From: Lomentospora prolificans
Lineage: Eukaryota; Ascomycota; Sordariomycetes; Microascales; Microascaceae
Reading direction: 5' to 3'
NCBI GenBank assembly: GCA_029532625.1
Contig: JARFXM010000002.1
Span: forward strand, 744,001 to 808,000
DNA length: 64,000 bases
The translations under genes and the position numbers were made by a program. The notes under the pieces were generated by a model, which had not been told where the DNA came from, searched no databases, and saw nothing but the letters and a program-made list of their open reading frames with translations. Positions 10,929 to 22,292 of this stretch are shown here, piece by piece (position 1 is the first letter of the stretch; each line of letters begins with the position of its first letter).

Positions 10929-12387
10929 TGTGGTGGTGGATGGGATTATTACTAGTTTGGCTATCCGGATGATATGGGCAAGAAAAAGAAGAAGAAGAAG
11001 AACCTGTTCTTCAATAGGCCATTGCTCGAAGCCAAAGATACTCGAGGTAAAACGGAGAAGTGAAAACGCTGGTGGATATCTCAAGCAAAGAGAGTCGTAA
11101 AGCTTATTCGGCCCTTTCGACCCAAACCCAAAATCTCAAGGTTGCTGGCCTTCTCCAAACCTACACAAGAACCCAGGGAGAAAGACAGAAAATTCGACAC
11201 AAGATGAGGCTCGCAGAAAATGGAGAGAAGAAAAGAAACAAAAAGAAAAAAGGGAAACGAAACCGACCGCCCCTCTCTTTGACGAAACCTCCAATAGTAT
11301 AGTATAGTAATCATTCCCGCGGGGTTCACGGAAACCACCCCGTCTTGGAACGTCGCTCGCTTCCCCACGAGCCGCCTGGCCAGGCTGTTGTGTCGCCGCA
11401 TTTTGCGGTTCTTTGGTTCGCCTCGGGACAACTTGAGCAAGGGCCTTCTCTCTCATTCTCTTCCATCTCTCTCTCTTTGCTCATTCTCCCTCACTTTCTT
11501 ATCCGCGCCTCTCACATTCAACACTCACCCGTTCGCATCGCCTGCCTCGAACCATGCCATGCCTCCAAGCGAGCCTCTTGCATGCGCCAGCCGGACCAAC
11601 AAACCAACCCCCCCCGGGGGCCGTCCCAAACTAAACCTCCCCTTCCATCCTTCCAGTAAGAATGCGCTGAAATGCCCATTACTGACGTCCACATCATCAA
11701 TCTCCCCCAGTCAAAAGCCAACTCTCGAATCATGTATATACAATTTTTTTTTTAGCAAACTTCCCCCCGGGGGGTGCATCCAAGCCCAAGGGATCTTGTG
11801 GTGATTATGATAAAGGAGCGACGTGAAACATATTCTGCAGGGGCCCTCATGGTTGACTTCCCTGACACCCGTCCGTCCTCGGGCTCTTTTCGACAATGTA
11901 ACCCCTCTTGAACAGCAGTTGGCGAGACGTGGTAATGGGAACAAATGGCAGGGGAAGCCGCAAGCATAAAAGCGACCTCGTCGCCTTTGCGTGCTTGTAC
12001 GAATACGCTCCGGGTCTTAAGCGAGCTCTCCTCGGTGATATTACGCCAGCAGCCAGGCGGAACCTACTTGCCGGCAAAGGATGGACGGGACGGACCAAAA
12101 AAAAAAAAAAAGGGTACTAAAACCCCGGACTCAAACCGCCAGCTAAGCCCCAGCCAGCGGAGCGCACCCCACGTTGGTTCAAGCTTCCCTCGAGCCAGCC
12201 TGGCCAGCCTGTCCGTTCATGGTGTCGCCAGGCCAGGCCAGGCTTCGCTGACGGACGGCCGACGCAACACGCCCGCAACACGCAACACGGGTGCCGTCAA
12301 TCAGTCGCCAGCCAGGCGGACTTGGGCACCCGGGCACGGGTTCTTGGATTGATCCGTCCGCTTCTGTCTACCTCTCCACCCCTCCAC

Positions 12388-12418
12388 CTCTCTCTCTCTC
12401 TGTCTCTCTCTCTCTCTC
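12388..12418. repeat. (CT)n microsatellite
   Basis: A CT dinucleotide tract of about 31 bp with one G interruption. Confidence 0.9.
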
Positions 12419-12746
12419 GAAATAAAATTCCACTTTCCAAATAGACCTGCCAGCGAGCGGAGCAGTGCACCGCTGTCCATGGCCCAGTGGCTGAAAGCAG
12501 AGATAACCTCCAATATTCAGCAGCCAACTCGGAACTCGGACCAGTAAGATTTCTTGTCCGCCAATCGTTTGCAATGGATGATGCATCGAGAACCTCGCTT
12601 GCAGATTCAGCCATAAGCGAGCAGCTTTTTTGGGGCATGTCGCATGTCGCACCAATTCTCCAGTATCATCCATCCTTCCTATTTTATTCCTTCCGTCGTA
12701 CAAGTACTTTACAGAGTCGCATACCCCCCAAAAAAAAGAAAAATTG

Positions 12747-12770
<24 letters not shown>
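12747..12770. repeat. A24 homopolymer
   Basis: Twenty-four consecutive A residues, preceded by other short A runs from about 12730. It lies about 390 bp beyond the HSP90 stop codon. Confidence 0.9.
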
Positions 12771-12777
<7 letters not shown>

Positions 12778-13155
12778 GAAAACCCTCCAACGGCATTGTA
12801 GACAACACACACAATACAGACAGTAGAACAAATCACGGGCACGCAAAGAGACACAGCATTGTTTGTTCAACTAATTTCATTTGAATCCATCTACTTCATT
12901 ATCATAAAAGACTAGAAACTAGAGTACAATTCGCCTGTCCCTCGAGAGAAAAACGGGCGAATATCAAGTCTAGGCAGGCGTGGCCTCCATGGCCCACTTT
13001 AAAAATACCTGATTGATTTCCTTTGCGAATCAAGAGGAAAAAAAAAAAACAAGTTCAAGATCCGTCAAACTCCTTAACTACTTTGTTTTAGTAGCCCGTG
13101 CCGTTCCCGTGTGAAACCACTTTTTACTTTGCTTCTTCCAACGCCTGACCTACAT

Positions 13156-15337
13156 TTAGTCGACCTCCTCCATGGCGCTGTCGCCAGTCTCGGCCGCGGT
13201 GGCACCGGCCTCGGCGGTCTCCTCGTCAGTCTTGGCCTCGTCCTCAATGTTGAGACCGACCTGGACGAGCTTGTGGATGCGCTCGGCGAAACTGGCGGGC
13301 TCGTCAATGGTGAAGCCAGAGACGAGAAGCGAGGTTTCGTAGAGAAGCTGCACGATCGACTTAACGGTGCGGTCGTTCTCGCCATCACTCTCGACCTTGG
13401 TCTTGAGCTCCTTGATGATGGGAGACTTGGGCGAAATCTCAAACGTCTTCTTGGAAGACATGTAGCTGGACATGGAAGTGTCACGAAGAGCCTGCGCCTT
13501 CATGATACGTTCCATGTTGGCCGACCAACCGAACTGGCCGGTACGGATGGCGCAGGGAGAAAGGCCGAGCTTGTGGCTAACTACCACCTTCTCAACCTTG
13601 TCGCCGAGGATGTTCTTGAGCGACTTGGCTAGGGACTCGTACTCCTTCTCCTCCTCCTCGCGAGTCTTCTTCTCCTCCTCCGTCTCCTCAAGCTCAAAGT
13701 CCTTGGTGATGTCGACGAGCTTCTTGCCCTCGAACTCCTTGAGCTGAGTCATGGCGTACTCATCAATGGGGTCGACGAGGAAGAGAACTTCGAAGCCCTT
13801 CTCCTTGAGCGAGTCGAGGAAGGGCGACTTGGCAACCGCCTTGAGCGACTCACCAGTGATGTAGTAGATGTTCTTCTGGTGCTCGGGCATGCGGGTAATG
13901 TAGTCCGCGAACGAAGTCTGGTCGTCACCAGACTTGGTCGAGTTGAAGCGGAGGAGCTTGGCCAGAGTGCCACGGTTCTGCGAGTCCTCGTGGATGCCGA
14001 GCTTGATGTTCTTGCTGAAGGCAGAGTAGAACTTGTCGAACTGCTCCTTGTCCTCGGCAATCTCGTTGAAGAGCTCAAGGGACTTCTTGACAATGTTCTT
14101 CTTGATCACCTTCATGATCTTATTCTGCTGCAGAGTCTCACGAGACAGGTTGAGGGGGAGATCCTCGGAGTCGACAACACCCTTGACGAAGCTGAGCCAC
14201 TCGGGAACGAGGTCAGTGGCGTCATCGGTGATGAAGACGCGGCGGACGTAGAGCTTGATGTTGTTCTTGGTCTTCTTGGTCTCGAAGAGATCAAAGGGAG
14301 CACGCTTGGGAACGAAGAGAATGGCGCGGAACTCGAGCTGACCCTCAACCGAGAAGTGCTTGACAGCGAGGTGGTCCTCCCAGTCGTTGGAGAGCGACTT
14401 GTAGAACGAGGCATACTCCTCCTGAGAGATGTCCTGGGGGTTGCGAGTCCAGATGGGCTTCTGCTTGTTGAGTTCCTCCTCTTCGATCTTCGTCTCCTTG
14501 ACCTTCTTGGTCTTGGGCTTCTTTTCCTTCTCCTCCTCCTCGTCATCTACCTCCTCAATCTTGGGCTTCTTGTCATCGTCTTCCTCGGTGACCTCAGTCT
14601 CCTCGGCATCCTCATCGGGAACCTCCTTCTCAACCTCCTTCTGGACGTGGAGGTAGATGGGATACGAGATGAACTCGGAGTGCTTCTTGATGACATCCTT
14701 GATGCGGCTCTCGTTGAGGTAGTCAACCTGCTCATCCTTGAGGTGGAGGATGATCTTGGAACCGCGGCCGAGCTGCTCACCCTCGGTGTCGGGGCGGATG
14801 TTGAAAGTGCCACCGGCGCTAGACTCCCAGATGTACTGCTCGTCATCGTTGTGCTTGGAAACAACGGTCACCTTATCGGCAACGAGGTAAGCAGAGTAGA
14901 AACCAACACCAAACTGACCAATCATGGAGACATCGGCACCCGCGGTGAGAGCCTCCATGAACTGCTTGGTGCCGGACCTAGCGATAGTACCGAGGTTGTT
15001 GACCAAGTCCTAGATTTAACAGTTAGTATTGATTTTGACGGCCCAATTCTATCATATCATCCCGCAGAAATCAACTTACAGCCTTGGTGAAACCAATACC
15101 GGTATCACGGATGGTAAGAGTCTTGTTCTCCTTGTCAGGAATGATGTCGATCCTCAGATCCTTGCACGACTCGAGGACGGAAGGATCCGAGAGGGACTGG
15201 TATCGAATCTTGTCGAGGGCATCGGAAGCGTTGGAAACAAGCTCTCGAAGGAAGATCTCCTTGTTGGAGTAGACAGTGTTGATGATGAGGGAGAGAAGCT
15301 GAGAGATCTCAGCCTGGAACTCGAAGGTTTCAGACAT
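13156..15337 (-). CDS. hsp90: Heat shock protein 90 (cytosolic HSP90/HSP80)
   Basis: Exons 15080-15337 and 13156-15009, separated by a 70-nt intron, encode 703 residues, the expected size for fungal cytosolic HSP90. The protein is an ATP-dependent homodimeric chaperone for kinases, receptors and other clients. The N-terminal GHKL ATPase domain shows NKEIFLRELVSNASDALDKI near residues 25-45, the ATP-site DTGIGFT at the exon junction, and the GQFGVGFYSAYLV loop. A charged Glu/Lys linker follows at roughly 210-265. The middle domain contains the catalytic-loop segment LNLSRETLQQNK. The C-terminus ends in MEEVD, the TPR-cochaperone docking signal, which marks the cytosolic form. The start is the first ATG after the UTR intron and matches the conserved MSETFEFQAEI start. 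A long open frame on the opposite strand (13879-15090) is a codon-bias shadow. Confidence 0.98.
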
Positions 15338-15369
15338 TTTGACGGGTATCTGTGAAGGTAATTTGGGGT

Positions 15370-15738
15370 CTAGAGAGTCGGAATTGTTAGTCTCAACTGT
15401 CCTTCGCGTGTAGCAGGATAGGTGATGAATGAAAAAGAAAGATGGTGTAGACAAGAAAAGGACGGTCAGAAAGGATCAGCGTGGAAGGCGAGAATTGAAA
15501 AAACTCAAATCTACCACACGCCTAGCGATCTCGAAAAGGTTCAGCCCGCTTCGGCTAGCTCCTTCCTGATCCAGGGTGCATAAACGCCGCCTCAACAGCA
15601 AAACCGTTTGACGCAACACCACCATCTGTTCCGCGCCGAGGGGCGAAGACAGACGGTGCCGCGAGCATTGGCAATGTGGAATTGGGCTCGGGCAAGATAG
15701 AAACAAGGCGGAAAGGGGCCCAATGGCTGCGAACTTAC
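15370..15738 (-). other. Probable 5' UTR intron of HSP90
   Basis: On the minus strand a consensus donor GTAAGT follows position 15739, and an acceptor CTAG ends at 15370, preceded by the branch-like sequence gactaac about 20 nt upstream. Removing these 369 nt leaves a short leader ending about 32 nt before the HSP90 ATG. This places transcription start beyond 15739. It is a prediction from signals alone. Confidence 0.5.
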
Positions 15739-16090
15739 ATCAAAAGGTGTATGGAGGAGGGGTATAGCTTCGGCGGTCAGAAAGAAGGAATCTAGTTTCC
15801 CACTTCCAACGATGGATGCAGAACAAGGCGAGAAAAGAGGTGAGATTACTTGCGGGAGGAAAGCTTCGAACTTCGAAGAGAAGAAAGGGATTGGATTTGA
15901 TTTTCAAGGAGAAGATGGATGAGGGAAGTGGAAAGAAAAGAAATGGTGAGAGCTGTGGAAGGTTGGAGGGCGCCTTAAAAGTTCCTGCCCGCAAAGGGGC
16001 TGGTTGCTCCCCGCCGGGCTACCTTGCTACCTTCTCTCCTCTGCTCTGTGCCTAGCCTCAAGATTCCACGGGATTCTATCACTTGGAGAG

Positions 16091-16105
16091 CTTCCAGAGC
16101 CTTCT
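16091..16105 (-). promoter_or_regulatory. Candidate heat-shock element upstream of HSP90
   Basis: The sequence has three alternating units, TTCnnGAGnnTTC (TTC at 16092, GAG at 16097, TTC at 16102), matching the nTTCnnGAAnnTTCn array bound by heat shock factor with one mismatch. It lies about 350 bp upstream of the predicted 5' UTR intron donor, a plausible promoter position. HSF control of HSP90 is established in fungi, but this site is inferred. Confidence 0.45.
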
Positions 16106-16507
16106 CAAAAAAAATTTGGCCACCACAGCAACGGGCTGGCTTTTGATTGGCCGTGCGCAGGGAGCTTAGTGGGGAAGTAGTGAGCGGAGTGGTCCCCTAC
16201 AGAAAAGTCGCTGCAAAGTACCACCGGACGAACTGTGCCCATCAGCGCCCACGCCTTTTCCCGCCTTTTTCGCTGCCTGGACCGCTACCTGTAGGCTGTG
16301 CAGACCGCCAACGGGGTACTTTTTTTTTTTTCTTTTTTTTTTTTCTTAGTGGAACTACTAATGTGAGCTGCCCTACTAGGTACCGCCAGCTCTTGTCTGG
16401 GTGAGGAGTACAATTGAGGCTGTCTCCAAAACGAGAGCCTCAACCGGCGGAGAATCGAAAGGAAAAAGAGTCGGTGGGGGGTTTCTATTAGCACCATGCC
16501 AGGGCGA

Positions 16508-16557
16508 GAACCTTCCACTGGGTCCCCGTAAGCCAACTGTAAATTTCTAGAGCCTTC
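16508..16557 (-). promoter_or_regulatory. Two further candidate heat-shock elements
   Basis: GAAnnTTC occurs at 16508-16515, and TTCnnGAGnnTTC at 16545-16557. The second repeats the layout of the element at 16091, including the shared GAGCCTTC core. Both lie about 0.8 kb upstream of the probable HSP90 transcription start, so they are weaker candidates than the proximal one. Confidence 0.3.
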
Positions 16558-16598
16558 CAAGATGGGGCTGGCCTGTAGAGAATAAGAGAAGGCTATAA

Positions 16599-16634
16599 GC
16601 ATTCCTCCAGGGTAGAGCATTCCTCCAGGGTAGA
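16599..16634. repeat. 18-bp tandem duplication
   Basis: The unit gcattcctccagggtaga occurs twice head to tail (16599-16616 and 16617-16634) with no mismatch. Confidence 0.9.
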
Positions 16635-17314
16635 TGGCATTATTCCAGTTGGAGATGGACGAATGCGTAAAATTCCATCACCTTCTGCCTAGTACACATC
16701 TCTGCCCCGCCATTTAGCATGCGTGCAGAAATGGGGAGGGAGATCTGATGCGCCTCATTCCAGGCAGGCGAGGCTGATCCGCGCTCCTCCAAAGCCAGCT
16801 AATATTAGCAGCCAGCCCAAGTACTAGACCAGAGCCCGAGGCGCATGGGGGTAGTGCGTTCCCACATTCACCTGCAGGCTCGGAGCTCCCATCCGCAAAC
16901 AACTGGTGCAAACACTCAGGAATACTATATGACGGGAGGTGACTGCTGGCTAACCCTGCAGAAGCACGGGCTTTGTGGGGGCCCACGTCTCTTAAAACCT
17001 TCAACCGAAAATATTCCGCCCAAGGCGGCTGAAGTAATTGGCCAACAGCCAGCTGTCTTCACATGCAACTGTTGGATGTCTAATGTAAGGTACTGCGGTA
17101 CTGAGGAAAAATAAAGCCCAAGAAGCAGCCACTCACACAAACGAAACCCGATTCCATTAAAGAAACCCATATCTGCCTCCGGGTGACACACCTGTTCCAT
17201 GCCATCGTGAGCACCACTAGCCAACGTGGTTGCCGATGTCGTCTTAATATAGTTCCATCTATTGACTTTCCTGGTATCCCCCACCCTGATCGAATTCCTC
17301 GCATCCCGGCCGCC

Positions 17315-18392
17315 ATGGAGCGATTCAGCCAGTTCCGCGACAAGGGTAAGAATCGAATCTACAGCTCATCCCCATCCCCTCCATAGCTTCCCCCCCCCCC
17401 CACACCAGCTTGAACCTGCGAAAAAGCTAACGTCACCAAAACCAGGCTCCGGCATCGCCCCCTTCATCCCCGTCCACACCCCAATCTCTGCCGTCTCCAC
17501 GCTCCTCCACGCCTCCCTCTTCGCCTTCCGCCTCCCCTTCTTCCTCGCCTATGCCACCGTCTACTTCCTCTTCCTCGAACACCTCCCGCTCCCCGCCGCC
17601 CTCCGCAAGCTCCTCCTATGGGGCTTCATGTCCATTCCCGGCCTCTGGTGGGTCGACCTCCAGATGGACGGCGTCCGACGAGGCACCCTCGCCGACCAGC
17701 CCCCGGACCGCATCCCCCACGCCGGCTCCATAATCGCCGCCAACTTCACCTCCCCCATCGACCCCCTCTACCTCGCCGCCGTCTTCGATCCCGTCTTCAC
17801 CATCTCTTACCCCCGCCTCCGCAAGCTCCGCCACGTCTCCCTCCTCCACGCCATCCTACACGCCTTGTCCCCCGTCAAGCTCTCGCCCCCGCCCGCCGCC
17901 CGCCTCACCGATCTCGAAGCCCTCCGTGAAAAGTACCCCAATCGCGTCATCGCCGTCTTCCCCGAGTGCAGCACCACCAACGGCAAGGGTATATTGCCCC
18001 CGAGCCCCTCGCTGCTCACCGCCCCGGCCGACGCACACATCTTCCCCGTCTCCATCCGCTACTCCCCCGCCGACGTCACCACACCCATCCCTAACCGCTG
18101 GGTCTTCTTCCTCTGGACCCTCCTCTCCCAGTCCACCATCTGCATCCGCGTGCGCATCGCCGAGAGAACCAACAACTCCGCCGCTCCGCCGTCATCCGCT
18201 TCGACCGCTACTTCGTCAGGCGTCGATCGCCTTTCCGCCTCTTCGGCTTCGTCGGAAAAGATCTCGGACGACGAGCGCAGGGTGCTCGATAGGATTGGCG
18301 AGGCGCTCGCAAGGCTGGGTAGGAGTAAAAGGGTGGGCTTGACGCTGCAGGACAAGGCTGAGTTCGTCAAGGCCTGGAACTCCAAGAGGTGA
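17315..18392 (+). CDS. LOA1/Vps66-like lysophospholipid acyltransferase
   Basis: Exon 1 (17315-17345, 31 nt) and exon 2 (17446-18392) give 325 residues. The intron has a GTAAG donor and an agctaacg branch site. A long hydrophobic stretch at about 35-80 fits one or two membrane segments. The LPLAT signature VFPECSTTNGKGIL at about 181-194 matches the FPEG/CTTTNG block of LPAAT/LPCAT enzymes and of fungal Vps66/Loa1 proteins, which make phosphatidic acid and influence lipid droplets. The usual HxxxxD catalytic block appears as NFTSPID at 110-116, so the His is Asn. The family fit is good, but enzyme activity needs that caveat. A Ser/Ala-rich insert near the C-terminus is probably a surface loop. 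Confidence 0.8.
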
Positions 18393-18870
18393 CGAGGGTT
18401 GAGTGAGGGAGGCTAGTCTGCCGTTTAGTTGTCAATGCTTGATAGTTCGGAGTAGGAAGTAGTTTATCTGAAGGCGTAGAGGTTAGGTATGATTTAGTTT
18501 TTGGCGCTGATTAATGTTGCCCATTATGCGATAAATTCTCAGTTAGTTAGCTAGTTAGCCTAGTCTGGACACGTGTAGAGAGATCAGTCTTTCAGAGCCG
18601 TCTCGTCTACCAGTTCCAAAAGATAGACGTGACGCATACACATCACTTGCAGAAAGCCTCAAACTGGAGAAATCAAAGTGCTCATCTAATTGCGCCTATA
18701 CCCTATTCAAGGCAGTGATTCAACACACCCTAATCTTTGACCCCTCCGAAGGAATCCAAGGAATCCAAAAGGAAAAGTGAAAATGTACGAAAACACTGAT
18801 ATAAACCCAAGAAAAGCCATCCGTCAGCGAATGTCCCCCCTATAAACACACCAGCCCAGCACATCCCAGC
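18393..18870. other. Convergent 3' intergenic region
   Basis: The acyltransferase (+) and dihydroxy-acid dehydratase (-) end toward each other here. The sequence is A/T-richer than its flanks and fits overlapping 3' UTRs. No other feature is seen. Confidence 0.5.
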
Positions 18871-20786
18871 CTACACACGGCCAGCTCCATCGGTAACGCA
18901 ACCGTGCGAAGCATCGCTGACCAACGCAGCATACTTCTTCAAGGTACCTTGGGCATACTTGGGCTCGGGCTTCGTCCACTCAGTCTTCCTCCTCGCAAGT
19001 TCCTCAGAAGTAACATCAAGGTCAATGACGTTTTTCTCAGCATCAATAGTGACCTCGTCACCGTCCCGGACGAGGGCAATGGGACCGCCCTCCATGGCCT
19101 CAGGAACGACGTGACCGATGAGGAAACCGTGGCTACCGCCGGAGAATCGGCCGTCAGTGATCAGGGCAACGTCCTTGCCGAGACCGGCACCCATGATGGC
19201 AGAAGAAGGCTTCAACATCTCGGGCATACCGGGACCACCCTTAGGACCCTCGTAACGGATGATGACGACAGTCTTCTCGTCCTTCTTAATCTCGCCGCGC
19301 TCAAGGGCGGAAATGAAGTCATCCTCGGCATCGTAGCACTTGGCCTTACCGACAAAGCGGAGACCCTCCTTTCCAGTGATTTTACCGACAGAGCCGCCGG
19401 GAGCAAGGGTACCGCGGAGGATCTGGAGGTGACCAGTGGGCTTCACGGGGTTGTTGAGGGCCTGGACAATCTTCTGACCCTCGGTGAAGTCGGGGTAGCT
19501 CTCGACATTCTCCTTCATGGTCTTACCGGTGACGGTCATAGTGGAGCCGTCAATGAGACCCTCGCGGATGAGGAACTTGAGGAGGGCCGGGGTGCCACCA
19601 ATGTTGTGGAGATCCTCCATGACCCACTTGCCGGATGGCTTGAGGTCAGAAAGGACGGGAGTCCTATCAGAGACGGCTTGGAAGTCGTCAATAGTAAGCT
19701 TGATACCAGCAGCGTCGGCAATGGCGATCAAATGAAGAACAGCGTTGGTGCTGCCTCCAGTGACGGTGACGACGACCATGGCGTTCTCAAAGGCTTGTCT
19801 AGTAAGGATATCCTTGGGTCGAATATCCTCCTTGAGAAGGTTTCTCATGACTTGACCAATGTTGGAGCACTCGGCCTTCTTGCCGGCATCCTCGGCAGGG
19901 GTGCTGCTGCTTCCGGGAACGGTAAGACCAAGAGTCTCGATAGCGGTAGCCATGGTGTTGGCGGTGTACATGCCACCGCAGGCACCACCACCGGGGCAGG
20001 CGTGCCTAATAATATCGTAGCGCTCTTCCTCGGTGATCTGACCGGAGATGTACTGTCCGTAAGCCTGGAAAGCCGAAACGATATCGATCACCTCGCCCTT
20101 CTGCGAACAACCAGGCTTGATAGTACCACCGTACACCATGATCGAAGGACGGTTGACCCTAGCCATGGCGATAGCGACACCGGGCATGTTCTTGTCGCAA
20201 CCGGGCAGTGAGATGTTGGCGTCGTACCATTGTCCGTTCATGACGGTCTCGATACTGTCGGCGATGATCTCTCGGCTCTGTAGCGAATACCTCATACCAA
20301 CAGTACCCATGCTGATACCGTCGGACACACCGATAGTGTTGAATCGGTAGGGAATGAGACCGGCCTCGGCGACAGACTGCTTGACAAGGCTAGAGAGATC
20401 CAAGAGGTGCATGTTGCAAGGGTTACCCTCATACCACACCGACGAGATACCGACCTGAGGCTTCTTCAGGTCCTCGTCCGTCAAACCGGTGGCGTACAGC
20501 ATGGCCTGCGAGGCACCCTGGGACTTGGGCTGGGTGATGGTCGAGGATACCTTGTTGAGCTTGGGCTCTTCGGCGAGGTGGGAGGTCGTGGACAGCATGC
20601 GACTGCGGACCGGTCAAGAGTCAGCCTGGGCACCGCCAGAGATAACCACAATAGCTTGCCAACTGAGGCGACTAAAAGGATAAAAATAGAGAGTCCTTAC
20701 GCATTATAGCTCATCCTCATGGGAGACGCCCATTGGGACGTGGCCGCCGCCCTCTGGCGAAGGCAGGTGCTCGCCTGGCGAAACAT
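18871..20786 (-). CDS. ilv3: Dihydroxy-acid dehydratase, mitochondrial
   Basis: Exons 20701-20786 and 18871-20602 (98-nt intron) encode 605 residues. The enzyme dehydrates 2,3-dihydroxy acids to the 2-keto acids of isoleucine and valine, and it also feeds leucine and pantothenate. The first ~30 residues (MFRQASTCLRQRAAATSQWA...) are Arg/Ala/Ser-rich without acids, a typical mitochondrial presequence. The ILVD/EDD signatures are present: GCDKNMPG (Cys164) and LITDGRFSGGSHG near the C-terminal third. Iron-sulfur ligand candidates are Cys91 (GNPCNMH), Cys164 and Cys237 (in CPGGGACGGM). The short first exon supplies the presequence. Starting at the second ATG of exon 2 would lose it, so I chose 20786. 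The long frame on the opposite strand is a shadow. Confidence 0.97.
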
Positions 20787-22292
20787 TCCGAAAAGGCGGG
20801 CTGGGGTTTTAAAATTTATACAGGAAACGGATTGAGTGGGGATTTTCCAACGATGGTTAGGAGACGGTGCAATTGGACCCTCTGCTCATCGTACGTCGAT
20901 GAGGAATAGGGAATGTGAATTTTTGACGAGGGGAAGGACCGGGCTCGAGGGTTGTGGACTGGATGACTCGAATTCTTCTTGATCACAGGGAAGGTCACAG
21001 GGACACAGCCAGATCCAAATGTGTTTAAATCGCCAAAATGGAGAGAAAAAAAAGCGATGTCGGCCGTCAGCAGTTTTTCGGACCTAACTTCGAGCTTCCC
21101 CCGCAGGTTCTCCACAGGGTCACAATTACCGCCTTGTTCATTGGTCAATTGCCAAGTTCCCTGCCAAGCCTCAACTCTCAGCGCTCCACTGTCTTTGTAC
21201 TTGTAGGACCACCAATGGCCAGCCAGCTCTAGCTGGCTGTCCACGGTGCTTCCGCGATCCTATCAATACATCCATATTAGTAGAGTTTCATCCATCCAAG
21301 GCAGTATCAGATTCAGAGCGCACGGCGTCATCATGGCTTTTGGCGTCAATAAAATGCATATTCTATTTGTAAAGGGTGATGGGATGGATCATCCCCTCAC
21401 CCCATCTCTGCAAAAGAACGAAACCGACACAACACAATTAACTCCTTATCAAAGCCCTCGTCCGCCGAGCGGGAGAAAGACTGTACAAACGAAGAAATAC
21501 AATCCCCGAAAACTCCTCTCGCTTGCAGCGCGTACTTCAACAAAGTCCTGCCCAGGCCTAGCAGATATGTGTTGTAGCGATGTTTTTATGTACATCTGGG
21601 TCGGTCGTACGAACAAAAGACAAAGGAGACCAAGAACACAGCAGAGACTGCGATCCTTTTCACCGAAGCAAAAAGGAACACCAAGTTAGATTTCCATCCA
21701 CTGACTAGCCCCCCTTGGCAGAAACAAGCAAAGGCCACAGTAGGCCATGGTATAATAACAAGATAGAACAAAGTAGCAGGCGAAAGAGAGATGCGCGAAC
21801 GGCGAGTAAGAGAACTGATGTGTCTACTTTTTGGGAGGGTGTCGGATTGCCCAAGCGGTTACGCCGTAGACGCAAAAAGAGGGAAGAATGGGGGAAAAGA
21901 GGAAAAAGAAAAAGAAAAAACAAACCGGGGGAATAGAAGAAATATGCCACCAGGGACCCGCGAATCGAGAAAGAAAAAAGTAGTATCAATGCCTCGGCGG
22001 GAAACAGATTCCGTCAAGAAAGGGAGGCTTGAGGTGGCGAATAGAATAAAGGGCGGCAAGCTTCGAGAAAAAAACAAGGTCATGACATCGTTATTGAGAC
22101 TTTGCTCTGGGTTGAATGATGCGTTCCGAGAATGTGAGGTGAGTCAAGACGGAGAAACTCCGAGGGGTATGGTGTAAACCGACAGCCGGGTCATTAGTCG
22201 AAGCGAAATACAAGGAACGCATATGTGAATTGGTCAAGCCTCCCCCAGTAGAGAATGGGACAATAGACATCGCGGAGCCCAGGGAACGCACG
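20787..22292. other. Intergenic: dehydratase promoter and 3' flank of the CaaX-protein gene
   Basis: Both neighbours are on the minus strand. The left part is the dehydratase upstream region. The right part, from about 21,800, is A-rich and probably 3' UTR of the next gene. At 21,841 a short string looks like the start of a tRNA D-arm, but the rest of a tRNA is missing. No gene is supported. Confidence 0.5.
20965..20971 (+). promoter_or_regulatory. Candidate Gcn4/CPC1 (general amino acid control) site
   Basis: TGACTCG matches six of seven bases of TGASTCA and sits about 180 bp upstream of the dihydroxy-acid dehydratase start. Branched-chain amino acid genes are known targets of cross-pathway control in fungi. 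A second TGACTC lies inside the gene's intron (20618-20623, minus strand). Confidence 0.35.

Larger units (their letters stand above)
10929..13155. other. Intergenic region between P450 promoter and HSP90 3' end
   Basis: It contains the P450 upstream region, a run of C/T-rich sequence at 11440-11530, a (CT)n tract and a 24-nt A run, and the 3' UTR of HSP90 on the right. No open frame shows coding-type codon bias or a recognisable motif. Several short Ser/Arg-rich or Phe-rich frames here derive from simple sequence. Confidence 0.5.
15739..17314. other. Intergenic region between HSP90 and the acyltransferase gene (divergent promoters)
   Basis: HSP90 reads leftward and the acyltransferase reads rightward, so this is a shared upstream region. 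It holds the candidate heat-shock elements, T runs at 16320-16345 and an 18-bp tandem duplication at 16599-16634. No open frame here has coding character. Confidence 0.5.

Noticed and set aside
13879..15090. 403-codon open frame on the plus strand opposite HSP90
   Set aside because: It is the antisense shadow of a strongly codon-biased gene. The sense strand encodes an unmistakable HSP90.
15860..15890. TTCGAACTTCGAAG string as a heat-shock element
   Set aside because: TTC and GAA triplets are abundant, but their spacing does not fit the 5-bp alternating array.
18904..20211. 435-codon open frame opposite the dihydroxy-acid dehydratase
   Set aside because: Antisense shadow. No motif, and the sense frame has complete catalytic signatures.
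21843..21875. tRNA-like 5' segment (tgcccaagcggttacgcc)
   Set aside because: It resembles a D-arm, but no anticodon arm or GGTTCGAATCC-type T-arm follows.
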